A stretch of 64,000 nucleotides of DNA. It comes from Antrihabitans stalagmiti. Lineage in GTDB: Bacteria > Actinomycetota > Actinomycetes > Mycobacteriales > Mycobacteriaceae. The stretch lies in contig NZ_JAEMNV010000008.1 of NCBI RefSeq assembly GCF_016482825.1, positions 248,001 through 312,000 of the forward strand, in the 5' to 3' direction. Positions 1 through 9,453 of this stretch are shown here, one piece after another. The position numbers were made by a program, and so were the translations under genes. Numbering within the stretch: the stretch's first letter is position 1; every line of letters starts with the position of its first letter. The notes below the pieces were generated by a model, which had not been told where the DNA came from, did no database searches, and worked only from the letters and a program-made list of their open reading frames with translations.

Positions 1-120
1 TTCTCGCGACTCGAAGGCGAACACTGCGCCGACGATCACCAGTGCCACCGCGAGACCGAGGAGCGCGAAAAGCTCCCAGCGTGGTGTCCGCCGACCTAGG
101 TCGGCGTCGAGGGGTGAAAT
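1..120 (-). CDS. N-terminal part of a membrane protein, cut by the window edge
   Basis: Reading the minus strand just after the stop of the RipA-like gene gives an open frame that runs off the left edge. It contains a charged stretch (DADLGRRTPRW) and then one hydrophobic segment (LFALLGLAVALVIVGAVF), as in a membrane protein with a short cytoplasmic N-terminus. No ATG, GTG or TTG lies between the upstream stop and this stretch. The first usual start is a GTG at 48, inside the hydrophobic segment; an ATT at 118-120 would give the complete segment. In M. tuberculosis a hypothetical gene (Rv2189c) sits at this position, but I cannot show homology. The function is unknown and the start is uncertain. 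Confidence 0.45.
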   Translation of the reverse strand, partial: MSPLDADLGRRTPRWELFALLGLAVALVIVGAVFAFESRE

Positions 121-135
121 CCGCTGTCCTGCGAA

Positions 136-1197
136 TCAGTACCGGCGGGCGCCGTAGTAGGGGTAGGAACCCATGGGCGAGATCGCGACCGGAACACCGA
201 AGGTCGAAGCGTGCAGCACGTTGCCGTTGCCCGCATAGATGCCGACGTGCGAGGCGTCCGAGTAGAACCCGACGACATCGCCTGGCTGCAGGTCGTTCTT
301 GTCGACAGGCGTTCCCGCCGACATCTGGGCCTGGCTGGACCGCGGCAGCGTTTTACCAACCTGCTTGTAGGCCCACACGACGAGTCCGGAGCAGTCGAAC
401 GAGTTCGGTCCAGCGGCTCCCCACACGTAGGGGCTACCGATCCGTGTGATCGCAGCCTGCAGTGCGCCCGTTCCCGATCCGGGAATCAGGCCTTGGAGCA
501 GCACACTTGGATCGAAGCCAGGCGGAAACGCGCTCCCGACGAGCATTGCCTGCTCAGCGCCGGACAACGCACCCCACGCCTGGGTGACCCCCGCGATCGC
601 GACCTGGAGTTCGCTCTGCTTCTTCTGCAGATCGGCGCTGACGGCCTTGGCCTGCTCAGATGCGGCCTTTGCCGCCTCGACCGAGAGCTTCGAAGCCTGC
701 TCGGCGGCGGCCGCTGCTGTGATCGCCTTCTGGAATTCGGCGACATCGGATGCAGCTTCGGTCCCGAGGACGTCGAGCGCGGACATCTGGTCGAGCATTT
801 GCTGAGGCGAATCGCTGGTCAGCACGGCGAACAGGCGATTGGGACGCGCGCCCTGATAGGTCGCGACAGCGATGCGGTCGATGACGGGCTGGTACTCGGC
901 GATCTTCGCCTGCTCGACCTTGACGAGGTCCTGATCTGCCGCCAGCTTGGCATCGGCGGCCTTTTGCGCCTCGACCTTCTTGTCGAGGTCTATCTGCGCG
1001 TTGTGCAGCGACTCGTTGATCTGTTCGGATTCGCGAGCAAGGGTGGTGAGCTGCTGCATGGCATCGCTCGCGTTACCGGGCGGCAGCGCGACGGGATCGG
1101 CGACAGCCGGTCCTGTCGGTGCCGCAGCCAATGCGACGCTGAGCAGACCTACTGCGACTGCGCTGCCTATCGAGCGCTTCACGCGGTGTGACGCCAC
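136..1197 (-). CDS. Secreted NlpC/P60 peptidoglycan endopeptidase, RipA-like
   Basis: 353-residue exported cell-wall hydrolase with a GTG start. A signal peptide covers about residues 1-34, with an Ala-rich hydrophobic core ending near AVA-DP. A long Ala/Lys/Glu/Gln-rich coiled coil follows (about 40-215), then a linker, then a C-terminal NlpC/P60 domain from about 250. The catalytic motif FDCSGLVVW gives Cys269, and His317 (SHVGIY) and His329 (VLHAS) complete the usual Cys-His-polar triad. Family members cut the D-Glu-mDAP bond of peptidoglycan stem peptides and help daughter-cell separation. The coiled coil is typical of RipA-type proteins, where it can occlude the active site. Its place beside a second NlpC/P60 gene and the nuclease fusion matches Rv2190c. 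Specificity is inferred from the family. Confidence 0.9.
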   Translation of the reverse strand: MASHRVKRSIGSAVAVGLLSVALAAAPTGPAVADPVALPPGNASDAMQQLTTLARESEQINESLHNAQIDLDKKVEAQKAADAKLAADQDLVKVEQAKIAEYQPVIDRIAVATYQGARPNRLFAVLTSDSPQQMLDQMSALDVLGTEAASDVAEFQKAITAAAAAEQASKLSVEAAKAASEQAKAVSADLQKKQSELQVAIAGVTQAWGALSGAEQAMLVGSAFPPGFDPSVLLQGLIPGSGTGALQAAITRIGSPYVWGAAGPNSFDCSGLVVWAYKQVGKTLPRSSQAQMSAGTPVDKNDLQPGDVVGFYSDASHVGIYAGNGNVLHASTFGVPVAISPMGSYPYYGARRY

Positions 1198-1224
1198 GGA
1201 ACAGTTCTCCGTTCATCCGTCTTT

Positions 1225-1247
1225 CGCCGGACCGAGGTGGTCCGGCG
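1225..1247 (-). promoter_or_regulatory. Hairpin in the 5' leader of the RipA-like gene
   Basis: A perfect 9-bp inverted repeat (CGCCGGACC / GGTCCGGCG, 5-nt loop) lies 28 nt upstream of the GTG start at 1197. On the minus strand it is nested inside a second pairing, TCCGTC with GACGGA. The two together could hold the ribosome entry region in a structure. No known riboswitch class is recognised here. A role in translation control is inference. Confidence 0.4.
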
Positions 1248-1478
1248 CTTGCTCGGCTGCGACGGACAGCCTTGGAATCAGCCTTTGACCTCGCCGGTTG
1301 CACGAAAGTCTCGGTTAGGTTACGGAATGGCATACGGTGCTGTCCAGCCGAGTTCTGGTCTCGCCATCTCGAGGTGGTAATGCGCCGCGGCCGCGTCGTT
1401 GCGGTCCGAGCCAGGTGTCGAGCCTGAGGTCGGCCGAAGGATCCGTAACTCCCGACCGACTCTTGGACCGTACACGGC

Positions 1479-1510
1479 GAAGAGCGGGCTGGATTCCCAG
1501 CCCGCTCTTC
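1479..1510 (-). terminator. Intrinsic terminator between the two NlpC/P60 genes
   Basis: Perfect 14-bp inverted repeat (GAAGAGCGGGCTGG / CCAGCCCGCTCTTC) with a 4-nt loop, 48 bp beyond the stop of the minus-strand gene ending at 1558. There is no strong U tract, which is common in actinobacteria. It should separate transcription of the two hydrolase genes. The rest of 1198-1557 holds the leader of the downstream gene and no convincing coding sequence. Confidence 0.7.
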
Positions 1511-1557
1511 TTGTCGCGAATGTCCGAATGCCTCGTCGGCGTCGGATCAGGGGTCGA

Positions 1558-2115
1558 TCAGACGCGGCGTGCCGCGTAGACCGCCATCGAGTTCAGGGGC
1601 GCGTAGTGGACCGGCGTGCCCGACGTGGAGGCATGGATGATGTTTCCGTCGCCTGCGTAGATCGCTGCGTGACCGCCACCGTTGTAGATGATGACATCGC
1701 CGACCTGCAGGTCCGACAGCGAAACGGGGACGCCGACGCCAGCCTGTGCGCCACTGGTACGCGGGAGGCCGATACCGGCCTGCGCGAATGCCCACTGGAC
1801 GAGACCGGAGCAGTCGAATGCGTTCGGGCCGGCTGCGCCGTAGACGTACGGTGCGCCGAGCTTGGACTGCGCTGCCTCGACTGCACGCTGGCCGGCACTG
1901 AAGACCGGTGCGGGCGGTGCGAAAGGCGCGCCGGGGGTACCTGGGAACTGCGGGATCGGAAGGTTCGGAACCGCAGGGACGTCGAAGGTTCCGACGCCCG
2001 GGATGTCGAACGGCTCGGCCATTGCCGGTGCGGCCGGAAGAATCATTGCGCCGAGTGCCATTGCCCCGGCGACGGCTGCCCGACGCGCGGGTCGATGAGA
2101 ATTGGATGACGCCAT
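1558..2115 (-). CDS. Secreted NlpC/P60 hydrolase, single-domain (RipB/RipD-like)
   Basis: 185 residues from the ATG at 2115, chosen because GGAG lies 9 nt upstream and the signal peptide then starts normally; a GTG at 2139 in the same frame would add eight residues. The signal peptide ends near AMA-EP (about residue 35). A Pro-rich linker (about 36-80) leads to an NlpC/P60 domain. FDCSGLVQW gives Cys102, with His149 and His161 as the other catalytic positions. There is no coiled coil, unlike the downstream paralogue. The expected role is cleavage of peptidoglycan stem peptides outside the membrane. A c-di-AMP riboswitch directly precedes the gene, so expression probably follows c-di-AMP level. 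NlpC/P60 and Rpf hydrolases are the usual targets of this riboswitch in actinobacteria. Confidence 0.9.
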   Translation of the reverse strand: MASSNSHRPARRAAVAGAMALGAMILPAAPAMAEPFDIPGVGTFDVPAVPNLPIPQFPGTPGAPFAPPAPVFSAGQRAVEAAQSKLGAPYVYGAAGPNAFDCSGLVQWAFAQAGIGLPRTSGAQAGVGVPVSLSDLQVGDVIIYNGGGHAAIYAGDGNIIHASTSGTPVHYAPLNSMAVYAARRV

Positions 2116-2146
2116 GAAAAAGTGCTCCGTTTCTTCCACTCATCCA

Positions 2147-2268
2147 CCGGCCGGGTTAGCTGACGGGTTCGGGCTAGGAAGTTCGCCCTACCCTCCGACC
2201 GCGACAACGTGCTTCGTTGCGATCGGCTGGGATTCACCCCAGTTGAAACTTGGGTTCCCGGCTCGGCT
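2147..2268 (-). ncRNA. c-di-AMP riboswitch (ydaO/yuaA class)
   Basis: Read on the minus strand, the leader carries the conserved blocks of the ydaO aptamer in order: GCCGGGAACCC, then TGGGGTGAATCC, then a variable arm, then GAGGGTAGGGCGA, then TAGCCCGAACCCGTCAGC and TAACCCGGC, which closes P1 with GCCGGG. It ends about 30 nt before the ATG of the NlpC/P60 gene at 2115. The class senses c-di-AMP and is usually an OFF switch for wall hydrolases, osmolyte transport and Rpf genes. I identified it from remembered consensus blocks, not from a covariance search. No separate terminator hairpin is obvious, so control may act at translation. Confidence 0.92.
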
Positions 2269-2869
2269 TCTTGTACAAGCTGCCGATTTGGTGGTGACCA
2301 GGCGATGCTGCGTTTGGTTGCAGCAAGACTCCGCTTGGTCTCGAAAAGATTACGAAGCGATATACGTCGTGTCGAATTGCCTCCGCTGAATAACGCTGTT
2401 CCGACCGAATGGTCCATTCCTTGGTGCGACCGGCGTCACATTCATTCGGACTATGCATGGTGACGTCCCAACCCGGCCTGCGACAAGCCTCTGACCAGGG
2501 CATTGTGCGCCGGCGAATCGCGCGGTCGCGGCCGGGTCGTTACCTCGTCGTTACTGGTCAGCGGCAATTCCGGGCCTGCCTCGACGGGGTTTCCCTTACC
2601 CACAGCCGACGATCTCGAAACACCTGGGAAAACGCTGAGAATTACGAGCATCTCGCTATCCGATTCCGCCGTATATTCATTCGATTCGGCAATCACTGTG
2701 ATCCCCATCTCCAACTGCGAAAAGTCAGGGAATTCGGGGGTGAAAACGCTGTTTCGACGCGTGTGGATATCGCCTCTAGTCCGCAAACGAACACCACCGA
2801 ATAGCTACGTGAACACCGCTGCGGTGAGTCTGGCGAGCCCTGTCGGTGGGCGGTCCTACTCTGACGCCC
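2269..2869. other. Intergenic region between the riboswitch and the nuclease gene
   Basis: About 600 bp between two divergent genes. Open frames exist on both strands but lack a good ribosome site, recognisable domains or the usual codon bias. The region must hold the promoter for the riboswitch transcript (minus strand) and that of the nuclease gene (plus strand). It is visibly more AT-rich near 2640-2700 than its surroundings. I see no repeat or RNA gene in it. Confidence 0.5.
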
Positions 2870-4687
2870 GTGAGCTTGCCGATCCCTTGGGACTCCCCCG
2901 CACCAGGCGGGCCGATCCCAGCTCCCGGATCGCCACGGCCCTTCGACCGGCACGGCTACCAACCGGTCGGGCGGCAACTCACCTTCGACGAGCTGGACAC
3001 CCCACTGCACGACACGACCTTCGTCGTCGTCGACCTCGAAACCACAGGTGGCAGCGCCGCCAACGACGCCATCACCGAAATCGGAGCCGTCAAGATTCGC
3101 GGTGGTGAAGTGATCGGCGAACTGGCAACACTCGTCGATCCAGGCCGCTCGATACCGCAGATGATCGTCGAGATCACCGGGATCACCTCGGCAATGGTCA
3201 TCGGCGCTCCCCCGATCGAGCGAGTACTACCCGCCTTCCTCGAATTCGCGGCAGGCGCCGTACTCGTCGCTCACAACGCGCAGTTCGACATCGGGTTCCT
3301 TCGCGCTGCCGCGACCCGGTGCGACACCGCGTGGCCCGCGTTCAAGGTCCTCTGCACGGTCAAGCTCGCACGACGTGTTCTCACCAGGGACGAAGCACCG
3401 TCGGTGAAGCTGTCAGCCCTGGCTTCGCTGTTCGCAGCATCGACCCAACCGACCCACCGAGCCCTCGACGACGCCCGAGCGACCGTCGATGTTCTGCACG
3501 CTCTGCTCGAGCGCATCGGCAATCAGGGCGTGCACAGCTACACCGAGCTCGTCGACTATCTCCCTGCCATATCGGCAGGCCAACGCGCCAAACGGTCCCT
3601 CGCCACCGGGTTGCCACGGAAACCTGGCGTGTACCTTTTCCGAGGTCCTTCCGACGAGGCCCTCTATATCGGCACGGCGGTCAACCTGCAGCGCCGCGTG
3701 CGCAACTACTTCACCGGATCCGAGACGCGCGGCCGGATGAAAGAGATGGTTGCGCTTGCGCAACGAGTCGACCATGTCGAATGCGCCCACGCACTCGAAG
3801 CCAGCGTTCGCGAGCTCAGGCTGCTCGTCGCACACACGCCGCCCTACAACCGCCGGTCGAAGTTTCCCAAACGGGCCTGGTGGGTCGCCCTCACCGACGA
3901 GGCCTTTCCTCGTTTCACCCTCACTCGCAAGCCCACTGCCGACGCACTCGGTCCGTTCTCCTCACGTACCGATGCCGCCGACGTCGCAGCAACCATCGGG
4001 GACTTCTGCGGAATCCGATCCTGCACGGCACGTATACCGGCCAGTCGGCTGCACGGTGAGAACTGCCCACCCGCCGTCGTCGGAGGTTGCCCGGCATCGT
4101 CGAACGCAACACTGGCCAGTGCGCAGGAGTACAGCATCGCCCCAGCTCTTGCGGTTGCGCTGTTCCGCGGCGCAGACGACGAGCCGTTGCGAAGAATGCG
4201 GCGGCGTATCGAAGAACTCTCCGATGCCGAGCACTACGAAGGCGCCGCTCGCCTGCGTGATCGCGCCGCCGCAGTGGTCGGCGCGGTCCGCCGTCTGCAG
4301 CGATTGACCGCCCTCGCGGCGATCACCGAGTTGATCGCTGCCCGGCCTGCCGTCGACGGCGGGTGGGAATTCGCGGTGATCAGGTCCGGCAGGCTCGCGG
4401 CCGCCGGAAATGCCGCGCGGGGCGTGGCACCAATGCCGGTTGTCGAAGCAATAATCGCGACCGCCGAAACCGTCCTCCCCGATCCGTCCCCACTGCGTGG
4501 CTCGATGGCCGAAGAGGTCGGCCTGATCGCCCGCTGGCTCGACGGTCCAGGCGTTCGTATCGTTCGGACCACCGAGGGCTATTGCGAACCAGCGCTCGGC
4601 GCAGGTAGCTGGATCGGTTGGTCCGAGTTGGCACGTGACGCCGTCAGAGCTGAGTCGGCGGGCGCGACCTACCTGCGCTTGGCGTGA
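2870..4687 (+). CDS. DEDDh 3'-5' exonuclease fused to a UvrC-type GIY-YIG nuclease
   Basis: About 605 residues from a GTG at 2870; a GTG at 2846 is an alternative. The N-terminal exonuclease domain (about 48-220) has the DnaQ/epsilon motif VVVDLETTG (Asp55, Glu57), then [12 protein letters not shown] and [10 protein letters not shown]. The middle holds a GIY-YIG domain from about 250 (GVYLFRG, then [18 protein letters not shown]), as in UvrC and Cho. A UVR-like helix pair ([20 protein letters not shown]) lies near 445. The C-terminal part has no RNase H/HhH portion of UvrC. This architecture is typical of the actinobacterial Rv2191 family. It is expected to incise and trim damaged DNA, but the in vivo substrate is not known to me. 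Confidence 0.88.
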   Translation: MSLPIPWDSPAPGGPIPAPGSPRPFDRHGYQPVGRQLTFDELDTPLHDTTFVVVDLETTGGSAANDAITEIGAVKIRGGEVIGELATLVDPGRSIPQMIVEITGITSAMVIGAPPIERVLPAFLEFAAGAVLVAHNAQFDIGFLRAAATRCDTAWPAFKVLCTVKLARRVLTRDEAPSVKLSALASLFAASTQPTHRALDDARATVDVLHALLERIGNQGVHSYTELVDYLPAISAGQRAKRSLATGLPRKPGVYLFRGPSDEALYIGTAVNLQRRVRNYFTGSETRGRMKEMVALAQRVDHVECAHALEASVRELRLLVAHTPPYNRRSKFPKRAWWVALTDEAFPRFTLTRKPTADALGPFSSRTDAADVAATIGDFCGIRSCTARIPASRLHGENCPPAVVGGCPASSNATLASAQEYSIAPALAVALFRGADDEPLRRMRRRIEELSDAEHYEGAARLRDRAAAVVGAVRRLQRLTALAAITELIAARPAVDGGWEFAVIRSGRLAAAGNAARGVAPMPVVEAIIATAETVLPDPSPLRGSMAEEVGLIARWLDGPGVRIVRTTEGYCEPALGAGSWIGWSELARDAVRAESAGATYLRLA

Positions 4688-4752
4688 CATCAGACGCAAC
4701 TAGAGTTGGGCGAACCGAGTAGTTTGTCGCACCGACCGAACCGGGGAACCAC

Positions 4753-5028
4753 ATGATCACTGCGATCGTCCTGATCGACGCCGACGCCGCCCGAATTCCC
4801 GAAACCGCGCAGGCCGTTGCCGACACCGACGGCGTCGCCGAGGTCTACTCCTGTGCCGGTGACGTCGACCTGATCGCGATCGTGAAGGTTCGCGACCACG
4901 CACAGATCGCCGAGGTCGTCACCGGTTCCATCAACAAGATTCCCGGCATCACGAAGACGGCAACGCACATCGCGTTCAAGTCCTACGCGAGCGCCGACGT
5001 CGACGCCGGCTTCTCCCTCGGCGACTGA
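4753..5028 (+). CDS. Stand-alone Lrp/AsnC ligand-binding (RAM) domain protein
   Basis: 91 residues from ATG. The whole protein is a RAM/AsnC_trans_reg fold: MITAIVLIDADAARIPE, then VYSCAGDVDLIAIVKVRD, then ITKTATHIAFKSY. This beta-alpha-beta-beta-alpha-beta pattern normally binds an amino-acid effector in Lrp regulators. There is no helix-turn-helix, so it cannot bind DNA alone. It may oligomerise with full Lrp proteins or act as an effector sensor. It lies 65 bp after the nuclease gene and converges on trpD. Family assignment is firm; function is unknown. Confidence 0.85.
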   Translation: MITAIVLIDADAARIPETAQAVADTDGVAEVYSCAGDVDLIAIVKVRDHAQIAEVVTGSINKIPGITKTATHIAFKSYASADVDAGFSLGD

Positions 5029-5034
5029 ACGCGC

Positions 5035-6141
5035 TTATTCCGGGCCGAGATCGGCGGTGACGGTCGCCCATTTGTCGAGCAGTGCAGCGGCAGAGCCGTT
5101 GTCCAACACCGCTTCTGCCCGCGTCATACCGGCCCGCAGTGCACCGATGAGGTCGTCGCCGACGCCGTCGAACGCAGCGATCGCGCCGGCAGCGTTCAGC
5201 ACCACCGCATCTCGGACCGGACCCTTCGCACCTGCGAACAACTCCCGCGCAACGACGGCGTTCGCCTCCGCATCGCCGCCACGCAAGGCGTCGAGCGGCA
5301 CGATCGGCAACCCCAGATCTGTCGGGTCCAGTGTGAACGGCGTGATCGAACCGTCGGCGACGACAAGAATCTCGGTCGTCGTCGACGTGGTGATCTCGTC
5401 GAGGCCGTCGTTGCCGCGCACGACGAGTGCGCTGGAGCCGCGCTCGGCAAGGACCTCGGCGACAACTCCCTGCAGGTCGGCGAATGCGCAGCCGATCAGT
5501 CCCGCGCGCGGCTGAGCCGGATTGGTCAGCGGTCCGAGCACGTTGAACACGGTCGGAATCCCGATCTGCTTACGGGTCGGGCCAGCGAACCGAAGCGCGG
5601 GATGAAACACAGCTGCGAAACAGAAGCCGATGCCGACTTCCTCGACGCAGCGAGCAACGCCAAGCGGACCGAGGTTGATCCGCACACCGAGGGCCTCGAG
5701 GACGTCGGCGCCGCCACTCTTCGACGACGCAGCACGGTTTCCGTGCTTCACAACTCGTACGCCCGCCGCTGCGACCACGATCGCGGCCATCGTCGAGATG
5801 TTCACCGTCCCCGAACGGTCGCCGCCGGTACCGACGACGTCGACGACGTCCGCATCGACGGGGACGATCCGCGAATGCGCCATCATCGACGCCGCGAGAC
5901 CCGTCAATTCGTCACGGGTCGGTCCCTTCATCTTGATGGCGACACCGAAGGCCGCTATCTGCGCCGATGTCGCATTGTCGGACATGATCTCGTCCATCGC
6001 CCATGCGGTGTCGAGTGCGCTGAGGTCCGCACCGCCGGTCAACTTGCCGAGCACCTGCGGCCAGCTGCGCACGGTGCCGTCGCCTGACCCGATCGCCTGC
6101 TCTGCCGTCGTCATTTCCTCGAAATTCCTAAGCCCGCTCAT
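5035..6141 (-). CDS. trpD: Anthranilate phosphoribosyltransferase
   Basis: 368 residues. It joins anthranilate to PRPP in the second committed step of tryptophan synthesis. The N-terminal helical domain is followed by the PRPP-binding motif [16 protein letters not shown] (about residues 101-116) and the [12 protein letters not shown] loop. RAGLIGCA and the NGLDEI-like block ([11 protein letters not shown]) are also present. The start at 6141 is favoured by GGAAGG five bases upstream; ATG 6114 is an in-frame alternative with poorer spacing. The gene stands apart from other trp genes, next to ctaE, as in mycobacteria. It faces the RAM-domain gene with 6 bp between the stops. Confidence 0.96.
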   Translation of the reverse strand: MSGLRNFEEMTTAEQAIGSGDGTVRSWPQVLGKLTGGADLSALDTAWAMDEIMSDNATSAQIAAFGVAIKMKGPTRDELTGLAASMMAHSRIVPVDADVVDVVGTGGDRSGTVNISTMAAIVVAAAGVRVVKHGNRAASSKSGGADVLEALGVRINLGPLGVARCVEEVGIGFCFAAVFHPALRFAGPTRKQIGIPTVFNVLGPLTNPAQPRAGLIGCAFADLQGVVAEVLAERGSSALVVRGNDGLDEITTSTTTEILVVADGSITPFTLDPTDLGLPIVPLDALRGGDAEANAVVARELFAGAKGPVRDAVVLNAAGAIAAFDGVGDDLIGALRAGMTRAEAVLDNGSAAALLDKWATVTADLGPE

Positions 6142-6174
6142 GAGTGCCTTCCGAAATCGATGCGTGCAGCCTAG

Positions 6175-6612
6175 TCAGCCCGGCTGCATCGCGTCCCAGC
6201 CCGCAACATGACCGTCGTGGCGCTGCGCCAATCCGGCCATTCGAGAGCGTTCCTGCGAGCAGTGCAATGCGTCGAGGCGCTGCACTCGTTGCAAGACAAC
6301 GGCTGTGAGCCCGTCTGGGTTCGACAGCACAGGTTCGGCGGGCAGATAACCGTCCTGCGCGGCGATCTCGCTCACCCGTGAGACGGCTCGTTCCGGTACG
6401 AAGAGATGGTGCCGAAGTAGTAGCTCGGCGTCCGGATCGAGTCGCGGCTCCGTTTCCACCGCCCGCTGCAGGGCCGCCGAACATGCTTCCGCGTCGTCGA
6501 AGCAGGAGGCTACGACAACAAGATCGGAACGCGTCGGGTCGAGCCGACTCCGGGCTCCGCCGCGGGCGAACAATCGCCGAAACCAAGACCCTGCGCGTCG
6601 CGACTCATCCAT
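6175..6612 (-). CDS. Hypothetical protein upstream of trpD
   Basis: 145 residues if the ATG at 6612 is used; the frame is open to 6696. The N-terminus is basic ([17 protein letters not shown]). The body has alternating charged helices and the phrase [19 protein letters not shown]. There is no signal peptide, transmembrane segment or known motif. Codon use with G/C in third positions supports coding. It is divergent from ctaE and lies 33 bp from the trpD start on the same strand, so the two may be co-transcribed. I do not recognise the family. Confidence 0.6.
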   Translation of the reverse strand: MDESRRAGSWFRRLFARGGARSRLDPTRSDLVVVASCFDDAEACSAALQRAVETEPRLDPDAELLLRHHLFVPERAVSRVSEIAAQDGYLPAEPVLSNPDGLTAVVLQRVQRLDALHCSQERSRMAGLAQRHDGHVAGWDAMQPG

Positions 6613-6738
6613 GCCCAAACTCTCGCATGCCGCCCGACCTGCGAAATTACGAACCGGCGAGGCTCGAGGAAAAAACACGACGGACCAATTTCGCACCCCG
6701 GCACATCTTTCGTACTACGACGGGTCATACTTCTCCTT

Positions 6739-7350
6739 GTGACGACCGCAGTAGGCACTCCCGGCTCGGCAATTACCCAGCGCGTGCATTCGCTGAACCG
6801 ACCCAACATGGTCAGCGTCGGCACCATCGTGTGGCTGTCCAGCGAATTGATGTTCTTCGCTGGGCTGTTCGCCATGTATTTCGTGGCGAGAGCCCAGGCA
6901 AACGGCAACTGGCCACCGGAACCGACCGAGCTCAACATGACGCTCGCGATTCCGGTCACGACCGTCCTGATCCTGTCGTCCTTCACCTGCCAGATGGGTG
7001 TGTTCGCGGCGGAGAAGGGCGACGTGTTCGGACTACGCCGCTGGTACTTCGTGACTCTGGTGATGGGCGCGATCTTCGTCGCCGGTCAGGGCTACGAGTA
7101 CTACCACCTGGTCCTCGAGGGCACCTCGATCTCGAGCAGCGTGTACGGATCGGTCTTCTACATCACGACCGGCTTCCACGGCTTGCACGTCATCGGCGGT
7201 CTCATCGCGTTCGTTTTCCTGATTGCCCGCACCAAGGTCAGTAAATTCACACCTGCGCAAGCAACCGCGGCGATCGTCGTGTCGTACTACTGGCACTTCG
7301 TCGACATCGTCTGGATCGGCTTGTTTGCGACGATCTACTTCGTCCGTTGA
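6739..7350 (+). CDS. ctaE: Cytochrome c oxidase subunit III (aa3 type)
   Basis: 203-residue membrane protein with about five helices, GTG start. Subunit III of the aa3 oxidase stabilises the catalytic subunit and the oxygen path. Signature blocks are [10 protein letters not shown], the helix around GQGYEYYHL, and [13 protein letters not shown], followed by [14 protein letters not shown] at the C-terminus. Actinobacterial CtaE lacks the first two helices of the mitochondrial protein, and the length agrees. It leads the ctaE-qcrC-qcrA-qcrB cluster, whose products form the bcc-aa3 supercomplex. No strong Shine-Dalgarno precedes the start, so it may be leaderless. Confidence 0.97.
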   Translation: MTTAVGTPGSAITQRVHSLNRPNMVSVGTIVWLSSELMFFAGLFAMYFVARAQANGNWPPEPTELNMTLAIPVTTVLILSSFTCQMGVFAAEKGDVFGLRRWYFVTLVMGAIFVAGQGYEYYHLVLEGTSISSSVYGSVFYITTGFHGLHVIGGLIAFVFLIARTKVSKFTPAQATAAIVVSYYWHFVDIVWIGLFATIYFVR

Positions 7351-7408
7351 GCACGTCAGCCCACACGCTTACAGCCCCGTCGGTCCCCCTCTACCAAAAG
7401 GGATACAG

Positions 7409-8278
7409 ATGAGTTCTTCTCCACCACCAGCAGTCGAGCCTGACGGCCCGGATCGCTCCGGCGCACGTACGGCTACCAAGTCGCGCCGCCAGCGCAAGCT
7501 CCGGCGACGCGTCGCGGGTGCACTGGTGCTACTGCTCGGTTTGGTCGGTGCCGGTTTTCTCGCTGCTGCGCTCACGCCGACCCCTCAGGTCGCGACAGCA
7601 CAGGAGGACAAGGCTGCGCTCATTCGCGAGGGGCAGCAGTTGTACGACACGTCGTGCATCACGTGCCACGGTGCGAACCTCCAAGGTGTCGCCGACCGCG
7701 GTCCCAGCTTGATCGGCACCGGCGAAGCCGCCGTGTACTTCCAGGTGTCCACCGGTCGAATGCCCGCCGCTCGCGGTGAAGCGCAGGCCGAGCGCAAGGA
7801 AGTCAAGTACACGGAGTCGCAGATCGATGCCCTCGGCGCCTACATCGCCGACAACGGCGGCGGCCCCTCGGTCATCAGGGACGGCGACGAAATCGCGACC
7901 TCCTCGCTGCGCGGCGACGACATCGCCCGCGGTGGCGAGCTCTTTCGGTTGAACTGCGCCTCGTGCCACAACTTCACCGGCAAGGGTGGCGCGCTTTCCT
8001 CCGGCAAATACGCGCCACCACTCGGCAAGGCGAACGAGGCACAGGTCTACACGGCGATGCTCACCGGTCCGCAGAACATGCCCAAGTTCTCGGATCGCCA
8101 GATCACCCCTGAAGAAAAAGAAGACATCATCGCTTACGTCATGTCATCGAACGAGACGGCCGCACCCGGCGGATACGGCCTCGGAGGCTTCGGCCCAGCC
8201 ACCGAAGCACTGGCTCTGTGGGGTATCGGAATCATCGCCGTCGTCGGCGCAGCACTGTGGATCGGAGCAAGGTCATGA
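7409..8278 (+). CDS. qcrC: Di-haem cytochrome c subunit of the bcc complex
   Basis: 289 residues from ATG 7409. An N-terminal basic segment and transmembrane anchor (about 35-56) precede two cytochrome c domains with CITCH (Cys83-His87) and CASCH (Cys183-His187) haem sites. A second transmembrane helix lies near the C-terminus ([18 protein letters not shown]). This covalently bound di-haem protein replaces soluble cytochrome c in actinobacteria and passes electrons from the Rieske protein to CtaC. Its stop overlaps the qcrA start (ATGA), indicating coupled translation. It lies 58 bp after ctaE. Confidence 0.97.
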   Translation: MSSSPPPAVEPDGPDRSGARTATKSRRQRKLRRRVAGALVLLLGLVGAGFLAAALTPTPQVATAQEDKAALIREGQQLYDTSCITCHGANLQGVADRGPSLIGTGEAAVYFQVSTGRMPAARGEAQAERKEVKYTESQIDALGAYIADNGGGPSVIRDGDEIATSSLRGDDIARGGELFRLNCASCHNFTGKGGALSSGKYAPPLGKANEAQVYTAMLTGPQNMPKFSDRQITPEEKEDIIAYVMSSNETAAPGGYGLGGFGPATEALALWGIGIIAVVGAALWIGARS

Positions 8279-9453
8279 CTGACGCCGGACACGGCGCTGG
8301 GTCCTCGGACGAGCCGAAGAAGTACACGTCCGAAGAGCTCGACAACATGAGCAGGGACGAACTGTTCGAGCTCGGTACCAACATGGACGGCGTCGACGTC
8401 GCATACCGTCGTCACCGCTGGTCGGTCGAGGGCACCAAGGCCGAGAAGCGCGCCGAGCGTGCTGTTGCGTTCTGGTTCGCACTTGCGGGCGTCTCCGGTC
8501 TCGCATTCGGCGCGATCTACATCTTCTGGCCCTGGAAGTACAAGGGCTACGGCGAGGACGGCTACCAGCTCTACACGCTCGCCACGCCCCTCTACGGCCT
8601 GACTCTCGGCCTTGCCGTCACCGCACTCGGCGTCGGCGCTGTGCTATACACGAAGAAGTTCATCCCCGAAGAGGTGTCGATCCAGGACCGCCACGACGGC
8701 GGCTCCTCGGAACTCGACAAGAAGACCGCGGTCGCAGTGCTCGGCGATTCCTTGGAGACGTCGACGATCGGCCGTCGCAAGCTGATCATCGGCAGCGGAC
8801 TCTTCGGCGTCGGCGCAGTCGGACTCACCGCTGTACTTCCGTTTCTCGGCGGCATGATCAAGAACCCGTGGGCGAAGGGCGACAAGTCCGACCTCTGGGT
8901 GTCCGGCTGGACCCCCGACTACCCCGGCCAGACGATCTACCTACGTCGCGACACCGGACGCCCACACGACATCGTGCTCGTCCGCCCTGAGGATCTCGAC
9001 GCAGGCTCGATGGAAACCGTCTTCCCGTTCAAGGAAGCCCACCGCAACGACGAGCATGCGCTGTTCAAGGAACTGCGCGGCATCCGCAACTCGGTGATGT
9101 TGATCCGCCTCCGCACAGCCGATGCCGAAAAGGCCATCAAGCGCAAGGGCCAGGAAAGCTTCAACTACGGCGACTACTTCGCGTATTCGAAGATCTGCAC
9201 GCACCTCGGTTGCCCGACCTCGCTGTACGAACAGCAGACCAACAGGATCCTCTGCCCGTGCCACCAATCGCAGTTCCTGGCGACCGAATTCGGCAAGCCG
9301 ATCTTCGGTCCCGCAGCTAGGGCATTGCCACAGCTGCCAATTACTGTCATAAAGGAGATGGGCCCCGACGGCAAGGAAGAAGAGTTCCTCGTCGCCGACG
9401 GTGACTTCATCGAAGCCCTCGGACCGGCATTTTGGGAGCGTCCAACAACATGA
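8275..9453 (+). CDS. qcrA: Rieske iron-sulfur subunit of the bcc complex
   Basis: 392 residues from ATG 8275. Three hydrophobic segments precede the Rieske domain (about 63-83, 105-125 and 169-191), the usual actinobacterial layout. The 2Fe-2S ligands are in CTHLGC (Cys308, His310) and CPCH (Cys327, His330), with the structural Cys313 and Cys329 in the same boxes. It takes electrons from menaquinol and hands them to QcrC. Both ends overlap neighbours by ATGA, so qcrC-qcrA-qcrB are translationally coupled. Confidence 0.97.
   Translation: MTDAGHGAGSSDEPKKYTSEELDNMSRDELFELGTNMDGVDVAYRRHRWSVEGTKAEKRAERAVAFWFALAGVSGLAFGAIYIFWPWKYKGYGEDGYQLYTLATPLYGLTLGLAVTALGVGAVLYTKKFIPEEVSIQDRHDGGSSELDKKTAVAVLGDSLETSTIGRRKLIIGSGLFGVGAVGLTAVLPFLGGMIKNPWAKGDKSDLWVSGWTPDYPGQTIYLRRDTGRPHDIVLVRPEDLDAGSMETVFPFKEAHRNDEHALFKELRGIRNSVMLIRLRTADAEKAIKRKGQESFNYGDYFAYSKICTHLGCPTSLYEQQTNRILCPCHQSQFLATEFGKPIFGPAARALPQLPITVIKEMGPDGKEEEFLVADGDFIEALGPAFWERPTT

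Noticed and set aside
211-1191. Long plus-strand open frame opposite the RipA-like gene
   Set aside because: It mirrors the codon bias of the minus-strand gene and has no ribosome site or domain; it is a GC-rich antisense shadow.
2451-2786. 111-codon minus-strand frame between the riboswitch and nuclease gene
   Set aside because: No ribosome site, no domain, atypical composition; the riboswitch promoter must lie here.
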